From assembly GCA_046349915.1 (NCBI GenBank), contig JAXMBL010000004.1, forward strand, positions 620,001 through 684,000: 64,000 nt of DNA. The letters run 5' to 3'. Both the position numbers and the translations under genes were made by a program. Below the pieces are notes generated by a model. The model saw nothing but the letters and a program-made list of their open reading frames with translations, searched no databases and was not told where the DNA came from. This DNA is from CAIXSC01 sp046349915 (GTDB lineage Bacteria > Planctomycetota > Planctomycetia > Pirellulales > Pirellulaceae). Shown here in pieces: positions 35,005 to 43,678 of this stretch (position 1 is the first letter of the stretch; each line of letters opens with the position of its first letter).

Positions 35005-36348
35005 GCCAAGTTCCGCCAACGCGCCCGTGCTATCGCCCAGTTGAGCGACATCGATTTCCATGCGGTTGAGTAGCGAGACCCAGAGGTTGTTGAGCGGGGT
35101 TTCTTTGGGGTAGCGGATGTGGCGACCTGACGTGAGCGTGCCGCAGCCGCCGCCTGCGAGCAGGATGGGGAGGTTGTCGTGGTTGTGAGCGTTGCCATCT
35201 GAATTGCCGCTGCCGTAAGCGACCATGGCGTGGTCGAGCAGCGTGCCATCGCCTTCGGGGACGGACTTCATCTTTTCGAGCAGGTAAGCGAGTTGGCGAG
35301 TGTGGAAGGTGTTGATGTCGCGGATCTTGGCTTTCTTCGCCGCATCGTTACCGTGGTGTGATAAGTCGTGGTGGCCTTCGGACACGTTGATGAAGGGGTA
35401 GGGTTTGTTGCTGCCTTCGTTGGCCAGCACAAACGTACAAACTCGAGTGACATCGGCTTGGAACGCGAGCACCATCAGGTCACAGAGTAGTCGAATGTGC
35501 TCTTCGTAACTCGCTGGAATCCCGTTCGGCTGCGGATAGTCGGGCGTCTTCACGGGTGGTAGTTTCTCGGATCGTTCGATCCGCAGCTCGATGTCCCGAA
35601 TCGACGAGAAATACTCGTCGAGCTTCTGGCGGTCTTTCGCGCCCAGGCGATGGGCGAGATCGGACGAATCGCCGCGGACGAAGTCGAGCACGCTCTTGCG
35701 ACGAGCATCCCGTTTCACTCGGCTGGCATCTGGCGTGGCGGCGAACAGGCGTTCGAACACCAGTTTGGGATTCACTTCCTTCGGCAGCGGCTGGGTCGCG
35801 GACCGCCACGCCATCGTGGACGAATAAACGCAGCTATAACCCGAGTCGCAGTTGCCCGCCATCGCACCGGCTTCGCAGCCGATCTCCAAAGAGGCAAGGC
35901 GAGTCTTGTCGCCAATACGCGACGCGATGACTTGGTCGACCGAAACGCCGGCGCGAATATCGGTGCCATCGGTCTTGCGAGGCTGGGCGCCGGTGAGGAA
36001 TGCGCCCAAGGCGCGAGCGTGGTCGCCGCCGCCGTCGCCATGCGGACGAGCCTTGTCGGCGGTCAGGCCGGTCAGGACCATGAGTCGATCCTGGACGTTG
36101 ACCAACGGCTGTAGGATCGGCGTCAACTCAAACTGCGAGCCTTCGGTCGCAGGCGTCCAGTCGGCCATGTTCTTGCCGTTGGGGACGTAGAGGACGGCGA
36201 GTCGATTGGGAGCGGCTTGCTTCGGGTCGGCGTCCGCGCCGGCGCCCCACGATATTGAGGGCCCCATGGCTTCCAGCCACGGCAACGATACCGCAACGCC
36301 CAACCCCCGCAACACTGTTCGACGCGAGATTTTCTTGGCAGGAAACAT
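35002..36348 (-). CDS. DUF1552 protein (Tat-exported)
   Basis: 448 residues with a Tat leader (KISRRTVLRGLGVAVSLPWL). Family blocks include RLAVLYVPNGKNMADWTP, MVLTGLTADKARPHGDGGGDHARA, GYSCVYSSTMAWRS and NHDNLPILLAGGGCGTL. The reaction is unknown. It sits 105 bases downstream of the DUF1592 cytochrome protein, the fixed partner in planctomycetes. The two are probably one exported unit that also uses the haem machinery. Confidence 0.9.
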   Translation of the reverse strand: MFPAKKISRRTVLRGLGVAVSLPWLEAMGPSISWGAGADADPKQAAPNRLAVLYVPNGKNMADWTPATEGSQFELTPILQPLVNVQDRLMVLTGLTADKARPHGDGGGDHARALGAFLTGAQPRKTDGTDIRAGVSVDQVIASRIGDKTRLASLEIGCEAGAMAGNCDSGYSCVYSSTMAWRSATQPLPKEVNPKLVFERLFAATPDASRVKRDARRKSVLDFVRGDSSDLAHRLGAKDRQKLDEYFSSIRDIELRIERSEKLPPVKTPDYPQPNGIPASYEEHIRLLCDLMVLAFQADVTRVCTFVLANEGSNKPYPFINVSEGHHDLSHHGNDAAKKAKIRDINTFHTRQLAYLLEKMKSVPEGDGTLLDHAMVAYGSGNSDGNAHNHDNLPILLAGGGCGTLTSGRHIRYPKETPLNNLWVSLLNRMEIDVAQLGDSTGALAELG

Positions 36349-36453
36349 GGTTGAGTGGACCCTTTATCTGGATAACTTTTCGCTGGATGACTTTGTGGAT
36401 TCGCCCGCGGTAGAATTCGTCTGAAACTCCGCTGGCTTCGATTTACCGTGGCC

Positions 36454-38922
36454 TCATTGTTCGTTGCTTCCTCGCCGCAAGCGGAAGGGTTCGCTAGTGA
36501 CGATGCCAAGCACGAGCCGCGAGAACTTGAATTCGTTGGCCTCCAAGTCAGCGGCAATTTTCTCGATCGTGGGTCGGTCGTAGTACTCGACGCCCCGCCC
36601 CAAGGCATAAGTCAGCATTTTTTCCGCCAGACACCTTGAGAACAACCCGCGTCGCTCTTTCAAGATCGACTTCAAGTCCTCAGGCCCTTGAAACGTAGTT
36701 CCGTCGGGCAAACGACCGGCCGGATCGACGTCGAACGTGCCGTCTTTCGTGCGGAATGCGCCGATGGCATCGTAGTTTTCCAACGCAAAGCCCAGCGGAT
36801 CCATCTTTTCGTGGCAATTCGCGCAGGTTGGATTGCGACGATGAATCTCCAGTCGTTCGCGAAGCGAGGCGCCTGCCACCGCCTTCTCGTCGTTAGGCAA
36901 CTCTGGCACGTTCGGCGGCGGGACCGGAGGAGGTTCGCCCAACAATTGCTCCAAGATCCAGCGTCCGCGTTTGACGGGCGAAGTGCGAGTGGGATTCGAA
37001 TTGACCGCCAGCACGCTGGCCTGGGTGACTAATCCGCCGCGCGCTCGACTTTGTAAAGCCACTCGCTGGAACTGCTCGCCGCGAATCGGCTGACCCCCCG
37101 GCTTTTCCTGCTTCTTTCCGACCAGGTTCCCGTGAGTGTCGGCGATGCCGTACAAGCGAGCGAGTGGTTCGTTGAGGAACGTGTAGTCGGCGTCGAGCAA
37201 TTCGAGAATGCTGCGATCCTCGCGAATAACCGACGAGATGAACAGCTCCGTCTCCTTGAACATCGCCGCTCGCAGCCGATCATTAAACTGCGGGAACATG
37301 CGAGCGTCGGGGGCGAATGTTTCGAGTCGCTTGACTTGCAGCCATTGGAGAGCGAAGTTCCTCACCAGCGAATCCGAGCGCGGGTCTTGTAACATCCGCC
37401 GCACTTGCGGTTCGATATTCTGGAGCAACGTTCCCGCCCGCGCCTCCGCGAACAACTCGTCGTCCGGCATGCTGCTCCAGAGGAAATACGATAGGCGCGA
37501 AGCGAGTTGGAATGGGTCGAGTGGACGTGACTCAGGCGCCTCGGGCCGATCATCCAGCTCGACGCGAAACAGGAATTTGGGCGAGCAGAGTACGGCCTGG
37601 AAACCTATCTGCATCGACGATTCCCAGCTCTCGCCGGCCGACAACGACTGTTCGACCAACTTGGTTAATCGATCGACTTCGTCGTTCGTCGCCAGCCGTC
37701 GATAAGCGCGGCTTGCGAACTTCTCGAGCAGTGGGCGAGTTTGTTCGGGGGCGGGTTTCGCTGGATCGATCGCCAGCAGACGTCGGTGACTCGAGGGGCG
37801 AGTGTCGAGTGGGCCTTCGAGCGCCAAGTGCTCGACATACAGCGTGGCTGCCGGTTGTCCCTCGGCGGGTTTCATCAACGCGATCGCGGTGCGTTGCCGT
37901 CCGACGCTGGCGGGAATCTTGACTTCCACCAGTTGCGGCTTCTTCGGATCGTCCGCGGTAATCTCAATCGTCTCGACGATGCGGAACGGACGCAGACCCA
38001 TCGCTGCTTGGCCCGCCACTTGAGCCGCCTCGTCGTCCGACGACGGTTTGGGGATTTCTTTACCGATGACCAGCACCGCGGCGCGGACCGGCTGATCGCC
38101 CTGCTTCTTCGCGTACACTCGCGAACGGAAGATATAGTCGCCTTCCGGATCGAATTGATACTGAGTGTGGACGGGGCCGCTGGCGACCGGCGAGTCGCCA
38201 TCGGAACGTACAACTCGGTAGTCGCCTTCGAGCGGCACATTGGCGCTAGCGGGTTCCGTGTAGCGTGACGAGAGATGGCGTTTAGGGGGAGCGGGCGGGT
38301 TGGGCGTGATCGCTCGCGACATGACGCTTTCGGCCGCCGCGAGGTAACGCTCCATCAACACTGGTGACAACGTCAGCACATCGCCGATGTTGTCGAAGCC
38401 ATGACCGATGTCGTCGGCCGGAAAATCCTCGGTCGGGTCAAAGTCGACTCCCACCAAGTCGCGAATCGTGTTGCGATACTCGACTCGGTTCAGCCTCCGC
38501 ATGGTCACTCGGCCAGGATCGGGCTTAGCGGTACGGTCCGCATGATCGAAGATGGCTTTGACCGCGTTGGCGAACGCTTCGACATCCGCGGTGGTTGGTT
38601 GAGGCTTATCGGAGGGCGGCATCTCGCCGGCTCGAACCAGCTTGACGACATTCATCCAGACCTTACGCGACTTGATCATGGTCGTCGCGTCGCGGAAGCG
38701 GTCCAAAGAGAGTTCCGCCTCGGGCTTGGTCGCCCCATGGCAACCGAGGCAGTGCTTTTCGAGGAAGGGGCGAACGGCCTGCGAGAAATCAGGGACCGGC
38801 GAGTCGGCGGCGGCCACGGATGCGGGAGTCGCCGTCAGCAAGCTCCAGCTCGCGAGAATGCCGAAAGTGCTCGCCAAGGCGATGCGGTTGCGAACGAACG
38901 AAGGGCTATGAGTTGACAACAC
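36454..38922 (-). CDS. DUF1592/DUF1588/DUF1585 cytochrome c protein
   Basis: 822 residues. A signal peptide ends near residue 38. The planctomycete cytochrome C module has CLGCHG with haem Cys58, Cys61 and His62. Then come DUF1587 (RLNRVEYRNTIRDLVGVD), DUF1595, DUF1592 (LASRLSYFLWSSMPDDELF), DUF1588 (NSNPTRTSPVKRGRWILEQL, TCANCHEKMDPLGFALENYD) and DUF1585 (YALGRGVEYYDRPTIEKIA). A second CxxCH lies in TCANCHEKMDPLG. It is exported and haem-dependent; the electron donor and substrate are unknown. It precedes the DUF1552 gene in the same direction. Confidence 0.9.
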   Translation of the reverse strand: MLSTHSPSFVRNRIALASTFGILASWSLLTATPASVAAADSPVPDFSQAVRPFLEKHCLGCHGATKPEAELSLDRFRDATTMIKSRKVWMNVVKLVRAGEMPPSDKPQPTTADVEAFANAVKAIFDHADRTAKPDPGRVTMRRLNRVEYRNTIRDLVGVDFDPTEDFPADDIGHGFDNIGDVLTLSPVLMERYLAAAESVMSRAITPNPPAPPKRHLSSRYTEPASANVPLEGDYRVVRSDGDSPVASGPVHTQYQFDPEGDYIFRSRVYAKKQGDQPVRAAVLVIGKEIPKPSSDDEAAQVAGQAAMGLRPFRIVETIEITADDPKKPQLVEVKIPASVGRQRTAIALMKPAEGQPAATLYVEHLALEGPLDTRPSSHRRLLAIDPAKPAPEQTRPLLEKFASRAYRRLATNDEVDRLTKLVEQSLSAGESWESSMQIGFQAVLCSPKFLFRVELDDRPEAPESRPLDPFQLASRLSYFLWSSMPDDELFAEARAGTLLQNIEPQVRRMLQDPRSDSLVRNFALQWLQVKRLETFAPDARMFPQFNDRLRAAMFKETELFISSVIREDRSILELLDADYTFLNEPLARLYGIADTHGNLVGKKQEKPGGQPIRGEQFQRVALQSRARGGLVTQASVLAVNSNPTRTSPVKRGRWILEQLLGEPPPVPPPNVPELPNDEKAVAGASLRERLEIHRRNPTCANCHEKMDPLGFALENYDAIGAFRTKDGTFDVDPAGRLPDGTTFQGPEDLKSILKERRGLFSRCLAEKMLTYALGRGVEYYDRPTIEKIAADLEANEFKFSRLVLGIVTSEPFRLRRGSNEQ

Positions 38923-39451
38923 CTGCGAGTCTCCAGGTGCGAAGGCAATTCGCGTTTTCAGGTGGGCGACGACGGTGGAAGGTCGTCGAGTGGTTCAGGT
39001 GGGCGGGCAAGCGTCTAGCGAGTAACCTTCGTATTGTCTGCTGTTTCCGCACCGCAATCAAGTCAGCAGCCACCCAGGTTGTAGCCACCGAATTGTAGCC
39101 ATCTCGCTTCGCGAGATGAACAGCAGCACCGCGTACAACCGCCGCTCTCCAGATTGGCCACGGAACGACACTGAACGGCACGGAAAAGTTGGCGGAGTTT
39201 AAGGGCAAGGACATTGAGCGGTCGAGAAAGTTCGTCGGATCGATTGATGGGCGGGGCTTGCGGGGAGCGAGCGTACGGGTAGACTGCACTATTCGACTGC
39301 TGGTAGTAACAAGCTGGCATTCGAAGTTGCCCGAGGGAAAAAGCAACGGTTCCTTCGGGCAGTGCTGAGGCCAAAAGATGAAGGATGGATTGACTGCGGC
39401 GTAAATGCCGCGTGCGATTAGTCTGCAATTCGTTTGGTGAAAAGCACTTGG
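38923..39451. other. gap before tRNA-Lys, hairpin at 39100-39118
   Basis: About 530 bases with no credible gene. CATCTCGC-TTC-GCGAGATG at 39100-39118 is a perfect 8-bp palindrome of the dispersed type. The frames through the gap are not gene-like. Confidence 0.5.
39390..39418 (+). promoter_or_regulatory. possible tRNA-Lys promoter
   Basis: TTGACT (39390-39395), 17 bases, then TGCGAT (39413-39418), which matches the -10 consensus poorly. The tRNA starts 34 bases downstream. Confidence 0.3.
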
Positions 39452-39527
<76 letters not shown>

Positions 39528-39602
39528 TCCTTCTTCTCTCGCCGGGAATCGCACCCGGTCGTACAACCTCGCAACCGTTCTCGAGTTGCGGCGAAACAGC
39601 CG

Positions 39603-39953
39603 TCACAGAAACTCGATGCGGTTCGCCATCGACTCAGCCGAGGTGGCTTGGATGAATGCGGCCAACCGCCGAATTTTTTGGCCAATCGAGTAGCGTTGTT
39701 CGGGAATGACAACGATTCCCCTGTGTGGCCGACCCTTTTGGAGAAACTCACGATGTAATCGGGCGAAGTCACCGGCATGGAACGTGTAAATCACCCGCCC
39801 CTGTTCGGTCGCTTACTCCAATTGCTCAGTGTCGGATGCGCCACATCGATTCGCCTCGACCGTTGTTACCAGATCGACACCCCGAGCACGAAGCCCCGCA
39901 ACCACCGCCGACTCGGAAGCATCTTCGTCGACATATAGACGAACGACCGTCAT
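39603..39953 (-). pseudogene. DUF5615-like (PIN-like) toxin with an in-frame stop
   Basis: From ATG 39953 (GGAGGG before it) the frame reads MTVVRLYVDEDASESAVVAG to SDTEQLE, a TAA stop at 39815-39813, and then ATEQGRVIYTFHAGDFARLH to the stop at 39603. DUF5615 proteins begin with a D-E/D pair in the first strand and carry a T-x-D/H-x-x-D-F motif, both visible. The two parts are in one frame, so a single base change in a Glu/Gln/Lys/Tyr-type codon explains the stop. A shorter protein from within the second part is possible but lacks the N-terminal acidic residues. It is downstream of the DUF433 antitoxin. Confidence 0.7.
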
Positions 39954-39963
39954 CGGGCCCTCC

Positions 39964-40239
39964 TTAGCTCGCCAAGTCCTGCTTCAACCGCTCGTAGTCA
40001 GCATCTGTGCTGGCCAATTCTCGCTCGATTTCGTCGCGATTCGCGTGAAAGTAAGCCAGCGCCGTATAGATCTGGCTGAGTGTCAGGTGTCGATAGGTTT
40101 GGAGGATTTCCTCGGGTTGCTGCCCCTGCTTGTACAGTGTCGCGATCCGGTGGACGGTGATTCGCGTTCCGTCAATACGATTGCGTCCCCCGCAATTGCC
40201 GGGTGTCTTGACCAGGAACGCATCAAGTGGCGTCGACAT
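39964..40239 (-). CDS. DUF433 antitoxin-like protein
   Basis: 91 residues from ATG 40239. The DUF433 core RIDGTRITVHRIATLYKQGQ and PEEILQTYRHLTLSQIYTAL, with a Tyr/Phe-rich helix AYFHANRDEI, is complete. This family pairs with DUF5615 PIN-like toxins; the broken partner starts 10 bases downstream. It appears intact although its toxin is not. A longer frame from 40359 has an Arg-rich, non-conserved leader and is not preferred. Confidence 0.8.
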   Translation of the reverse strand: MSTPLDAFLVKTPGNCGGRNRIDGTRITVHRIATLYKQGQQPEEILQTYRHLTLSQIYTALAYFHANRDEIERELASTDADYERLKQDLAS

Positions 40240-40402
40240 GGTTTTCCCCTTCGCCCTCGGCCAGCCTGAGAATCGCCCCCATTGTACTCGAGCCCGCCGA
40301 CCTTGACGATTTCGCCTGGAACACCGTTCGCGCTCGGGTGGGGTGACTGCTGCGCTCACCGCGAAATTCGCGTTTTTCGCGGAGGAATTGGCCAGTCCGC
40401 CT

Positions 40403-40450
40403 GGACTCTTAATCCGTAGGTCTTAGGTTCGAGCCCCGACAGGCTCACTT
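40403..40450 (+). repeat. duplicated tRNA-Lys 3' end (right copy)
   Basis: This repeats 39480-39527 with three mismatches (T to C in the anticodon loop; CG to TA at the T-stem). No acceptor 5' half or D-arm precedes it, so it is not a tRNA gene. It marks one edge of a 1-kb segment starting at the intact tRNA. Confidence 0.75.
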
Positions 40451-40531
40451 CCGCCCCGCCTTTCCGTCCGTCCCCGTCGCCGCTATCGATTCAGGGGCCG
40501 CTTCCAATCTCGGGGCGAGCAGGCGCCTCAA

Positions 40532-40615
40532 CTACCCTATCGCATCGCATTCTTGACATCGTAGCAAGTGCCCATAGGTGTCGAGCGTCAGCGTGATGGC
40601 GCCATGCCGCAACCA
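40532..40615 (-). pseudogene. C-terminal relic of a tyrosine integrase
   Basis: The minus frame ends LRHGAITLTLDTYGHLL, then RCQECDAIG and a stop at 40532. This is the conserved end of phage-type tyrosine recombinases (LGHxxITxTLDxYGH with the catalytic Tyr in DTYGH). Upstream the frame degenerates, so the Arg and other catalytic parts are lost. It lies 80 bases beyond the right tRNA copy. Confidence 0.65.
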
Positions 40616-40826
40616 AGCGGACCGTCGGATAGTAAACGAAGAGCGACAGAAAATCCGACCCGGCGAAAGAAACTCTGTCCTTCTTTGCGGGTGGTCCTCT
40701 GGCCGCGCGGAGCGAACTGAGCGGGGGAGGGCCTGTTCGCTGAAAGTGAATCGCTGCCACGACTGGTCATCGCTGGATACAATGGAATCGCGAGCAACGG
40801 AAGCGCACGCGCACCCGCGACCCGTC

Positions 40827-41111
40827 ATGAGCTTCCTACTCGATACCGACATCTGCTCGGCCCACATCAAACAGCGAGGCGGCCTGACGCATCGATTGGT
40901 TCAGTATGCGGGTCGCCTGCACGTCTCCGTGATTGCCGTGGGCGAGTTGTACACCTGGGCGATGTTCGATAGGGAGGGTCTGCTGGTAGTTTTTCGTCCG
41001 GCTGCCCAGCGTGCCAGCGGACGTTGCCATTCCGCCACAAAGATTGGATTTACCTTGTCCCTCGCTCGGGAGATGCGTAGAATACACGCGGGTAGCTTAC
41101 AAGCGGAGTGA
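40827..41111 (+). pseudogene. truncated VapC-like PIN toxin
   Basis: ATG 40827 opens MSFLLDTDICSAHIKQRGGL, with the first PIN aspartate in LLDTD, and goes on to VSVIAVGELYTWA, with the conserved Glu. After about residue 47 the sequence no longer resembles VapC: the remaining 48 residues are unrelated, and the acidic C-terminal motifs are missing (VapC is usually 130-140 residues). No antitoxin gene precedes it. Confidence 0.65.
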
Positions 41112-41522
41112 AATGTCCGCTTTGGTTCTTACAACTCGCTTTTTGCTGGATGCCCGCCTTCGAGAATCTTGAGTTGCAAGGCGGGGACTCAATCAGAATT
41201 TGGATTTGACAATTGTCCATGATCAGGCAGTGGTCCATGTTCAAACAAGTGTCCGTTACCGAAGTGGGCGGATTTCTTGGATCGTCTCTTGGGACTGATT
41301 GTGACCACTTCTTGGTGAACCAGCCATTTGTCAGTTACTCCTGAGCGGAACGTTCCACCGCCAGTTGATCGCGGCGGGGATTTTCTCGTCAGGAAATCTG
41401 TGTTTCGTGGTTCGTTTAAGTCCGAGGCCTTCTTTTGCGGCCCTCTTCCTTGCCTCGCCGGCGTGCTTCGCCGGTTCGGAATCGTATGTGGGGCGCAAAG
41501 GCGCGAATGAAAGGGTGCAGTC
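41112..41522. other. gap, no gene seen
   Basis: About 410 bases between the VapC fragment and the eRF1-like gene. TTGACA at 41206 has no matching -10. The frames are not gene-like. It may be the worn edge of the accessory segment. Confidence 0.45.
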
Positions 41523-41924
41523 ATGACGATCAACGCTGGAATCTGGATCGACCATCATAAGGCGGTCGTCGTGCGGATTGTCGACCAAGTCGAGGACTTG
41601 CGGGAGGTGCTTGCGGAGGGCGTCGAAAAGTCCGTGGCCGCTGGCGAAGGCGCCGGACCGCCGTCTTACAACCGAAATGACTTCGTGGCCGAAGATCGTC
41701 GGGAACGAAAGGACGCCACGCAGCGGCAACGATTCTACGACGAAGTGATTCAATCGCTGCTGGACGCCGACTCCATCCTGATCGTCGGGCCGGGCGAAGC
41801 GAAGAGCGAGTTGCGCTCGCGCATCCTGGACAAGAAGCTTCGCGTCAATCTCGAAGCGATGCAGACCGCGGACAAGATGACCGGTCGGCAAGTCGTTGAG
41901 ATGGTGCGGAAGCACTACGCGTAG
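41523..41924 (+). CDS. eRF1/Pelota C-terminal-like small protein
   Basis: 133 residues. The opening INAGIWIDHHKAVVVRIVD and the later SILIVGPGEAKSELRSRI resemble the C-terminal domain of eRF1/Pelota-like proteins (family eRF1_3), where GPGxAKxE marks a helix start. It ends RQVVEMVRKHYA. Bacterial members are unstudied as a group; a ribosome-linked or stress role is a guess. AAAGGG precedes the start. The next gene is 130 bases away. Confidence 0.45.
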   Translation: MTINAGIWIDHHKAVVVRIVDQVEDLREVLAEGVEKSVAAGEGAGPPSYNRNDFVAEDRRERKDATQRQRFYDEVIQSLLDADSILIVGPGEAKSELRSRILDKKLRVNLEAMQTADKMTGRQVVEMVRKHYA

Positions 41925-42054
41925 GCATGTTGCCGACGAATATTTGTCACGTCTTGTGGGCGAGATCGATGTTCGTGTTCTGTGTCCAAGTGTTATGTCT
42001 GAATAAGGCCGATGAAACGGTCTCGCAAAAACGGTGCGCAAGGAGTCGCAAGCC

Positions 42055-42816
42055 ATGTTACACGAAATACCGACAGTCTCGGACGATCTGCAATCCATGT
42101 CGCTGTATGCGACTGAATTAGAATTGGAGGTCGATCGATTGCGGCGGCGCGACCAATACTGGATGGTCGAGGCAGGGGAGCGGTTGACGCAGATGACCGA
42201 GGCCTGTCGACTGCTGGTCAGTGATTTGCCGTCGGAGACTGCGTCAAAGCGAGTCGCCGAATTGGCCGCCTCGTGTCAAGAGTTGCAAGGCTTGCTGGAC
42301 GATATGCGCGATCCGCCCGGCTTTCTACCGCTGCTTGATGAGGTTGCCGAAATCCCCTTACGGCCGTTTGTCGAACAGATCTTTCGTTGGCAGCAACGGT
42401 TGAGTTGCGCGCCGCATGCCGTGCTCCGCATGGAACTGGACTGCGAGTTTGCGGTGTGGTTCCCAGTGAGATTGCGGCACATTCTGGAGAACGTCATTTC
42501 CAACTCGTTGAAATACGCCGATCGCGATAAGGGAGAGGTGCGCGTCGGGCTGTCTTTTCGATTGCGGCCCAAGTCCTATGAGATCGACGTGACAGACAAT
42601 GGCATCGGTATTTCCGACGTTCAATCGGCGAGAATGCTCGATCTGGGATGTCGTGCCGTGTCGTCTCGCGTCGACGGTATGGGCGTTGGGTTGGCCGCCG
42701 TTAAGACGCTTGTTGAACGATGTTGCGGGACCCTAACGGTAACGAGTGACGAGAAGAACGGCACCAACATGCACCTTGTCCTCCCGCGTTATGAAGTGGG
42801 AGACTATGTCGAGTGA
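42055..42816 (+). CDS. orphan histidine-kinase-type ATPase without H-box
   Basis: 253 residues from ATG 42055 (AAGGAG nine bases before). The N-terminal half is helical (LYATELELEVDRLRRRDQYW onward). The HATPase_c blocks are clear: N-box RHILENVISNSLKYA, G1 VTDNGIGISD, G2 MGVGLAAVKTLVE. No HisKA/H-box phospho-acceptor is seen before the N-box, so it may act as an anti-sigma-like or partner kinase domain. It stands 93 bases upstream of the ECF sigma gene. The acceptor, if any, is not identified. Confidence 0.75.
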   Translation: MLHEIPTVSDDLQSMSLYATELELEVDRLRRRDQYWMVEAGERLTQMTEACRLLVSDLPSETASKRVAELAASCQELQGLLDDMRDPPGFLPLLDEVAEIPLRPFVEQIFRWQQRLSCAPHAVLRMELDCEFAVWFPVRLRHILENVISNSLKYADRDKGEVRVGLSFRLRPKSYEIDVTDNGIGISDVQSARMLDLGCRAVSSRVDGMGVGLAAVKTLVERCCGTLTVTSDEKNGTNMHLVLPRYEVGDYVE

Positions 42817-42909
42817 CCGCGTGAGGCTCAATCGCCCACGACGTGTGAACAACGAAAAGCGAAGTCCAGTGGCAAGTCAGCCGAGGCGCTTCTAAAATCG
42901 ACAGTCACT

Positions 42910-43566
42910 ATGAGCCAGTATGCGAATGGCGACGCGCCGACGGGAACATCAACCAGTTTACTCGAGCGGATTCGATACCAGGACATTGATGCTTGGCGTC
43001 GTTTCGTGCCGCTCTACGCCCCCGTTATTTACGACCTGTGTCGCCGCTCGGGAATCCAGCCCAGCGACGCCGACGATGTCACGCAGGAAGTGCTCCACGC
43101 CGTCTCGGTGTCAATCAAGTCGTTTCGCAAACAACGGCCCGAAGATTCGTTTCGCGGCTGGCTCTATCGGATCGCTCAAAATAAAGTGCGGGACCACCAT
43201 CGTCGGTCCGAACGTCTTCCCCCCGCCGTGGGTGGGAGCGACTTTAACTTGCAGTTGCATGAAGTACCTGCCTCCCCGACGCCCGAGCGGATGGTTGATC
43301 AATCGGTCGATCCGCCCGTTGATCCCACAGCCGATCGATTACTTCTCGACGTGGCGGACGGCCTCGCACTCTCCCGGGCGCTGGAACTGATTCGCAACGA
43401 CTTTCAGCCGCATATCTGGCAGGCCTTTTGGCGCATGACGGTCGGGGGGGAGCGGGCGGCTGAAGTGGCCGCGGATCTCGGGTTGACTCCCAATGGCGTA
43501 CGGCAGGCCAAATTCCGAGTCATACAACGACTTAGGGCGGAATTCGGCGACCTCATCGATCTCTGA
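42910..43566 (+). CDS. ECF RNA polymerase sigma factor (planctomycete type)
   Basis: 218 residues. Region 2 is WRRFVPLYAPVIYDLCRRSG with DADDVTQEVLHAV and the promoter-melting SFRGWLYRIAQNKVRDHHRR. A loop of about 50 residues then leads to region 4: WQAFWRMTVGGERAAEVAADLGLTPNGVRQAKFRVIQRL. It directs RNA polymerase to a separate promoter class. The kinase gene with an N-terminal zinc-finger-like segment follows 112 bases on, the arrangement of planctomycete ECF groups linked to Ser/Thr kinases. Confidence 0.92.
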   Translation: MSQYANGDAPTGTSTSLLERIRYQDIDAWRRFVPLYAPVIYDLCRRSGIQPSDADDVTQEVLHAVSVSIKSFRKQRPEDSFRGWLYRIAQNKVRDHHRRSERLPPAVGGSDFNLQLHEVPASPTPERMVDQSVDPPVDPTADRLLLDVADGLALSRALELIRNDFQPHIWQAFWRMTVGGERAAEVAADLGLTPNGVRQAKFRVIQRLRAEFGDLIDL

Positions 43567-43678
43567 TTCGCACGACCGGGAGCACGGCCCGGAAATTTTC
43601 TCGTAACACGACTCCGTTGAGCTTCCTGAGGAGCCCATGGTGGAGCGACTTCGAGAGAACTACGAGCGGAGGTTTCCG

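Noticed and set aside
39538..39560. Minus-strand T-arm-like sequence next to tRNA-Lys
   Set aside because: GGGTGCGATTCCC could be a T-arm, but the rest of a cloverleaf cannot be built.
40403..40450. Second tRNA-Lys gene
   Set aside because: Only the 3' half is present; no D-arm or 5' acceptor strand is found upstream.
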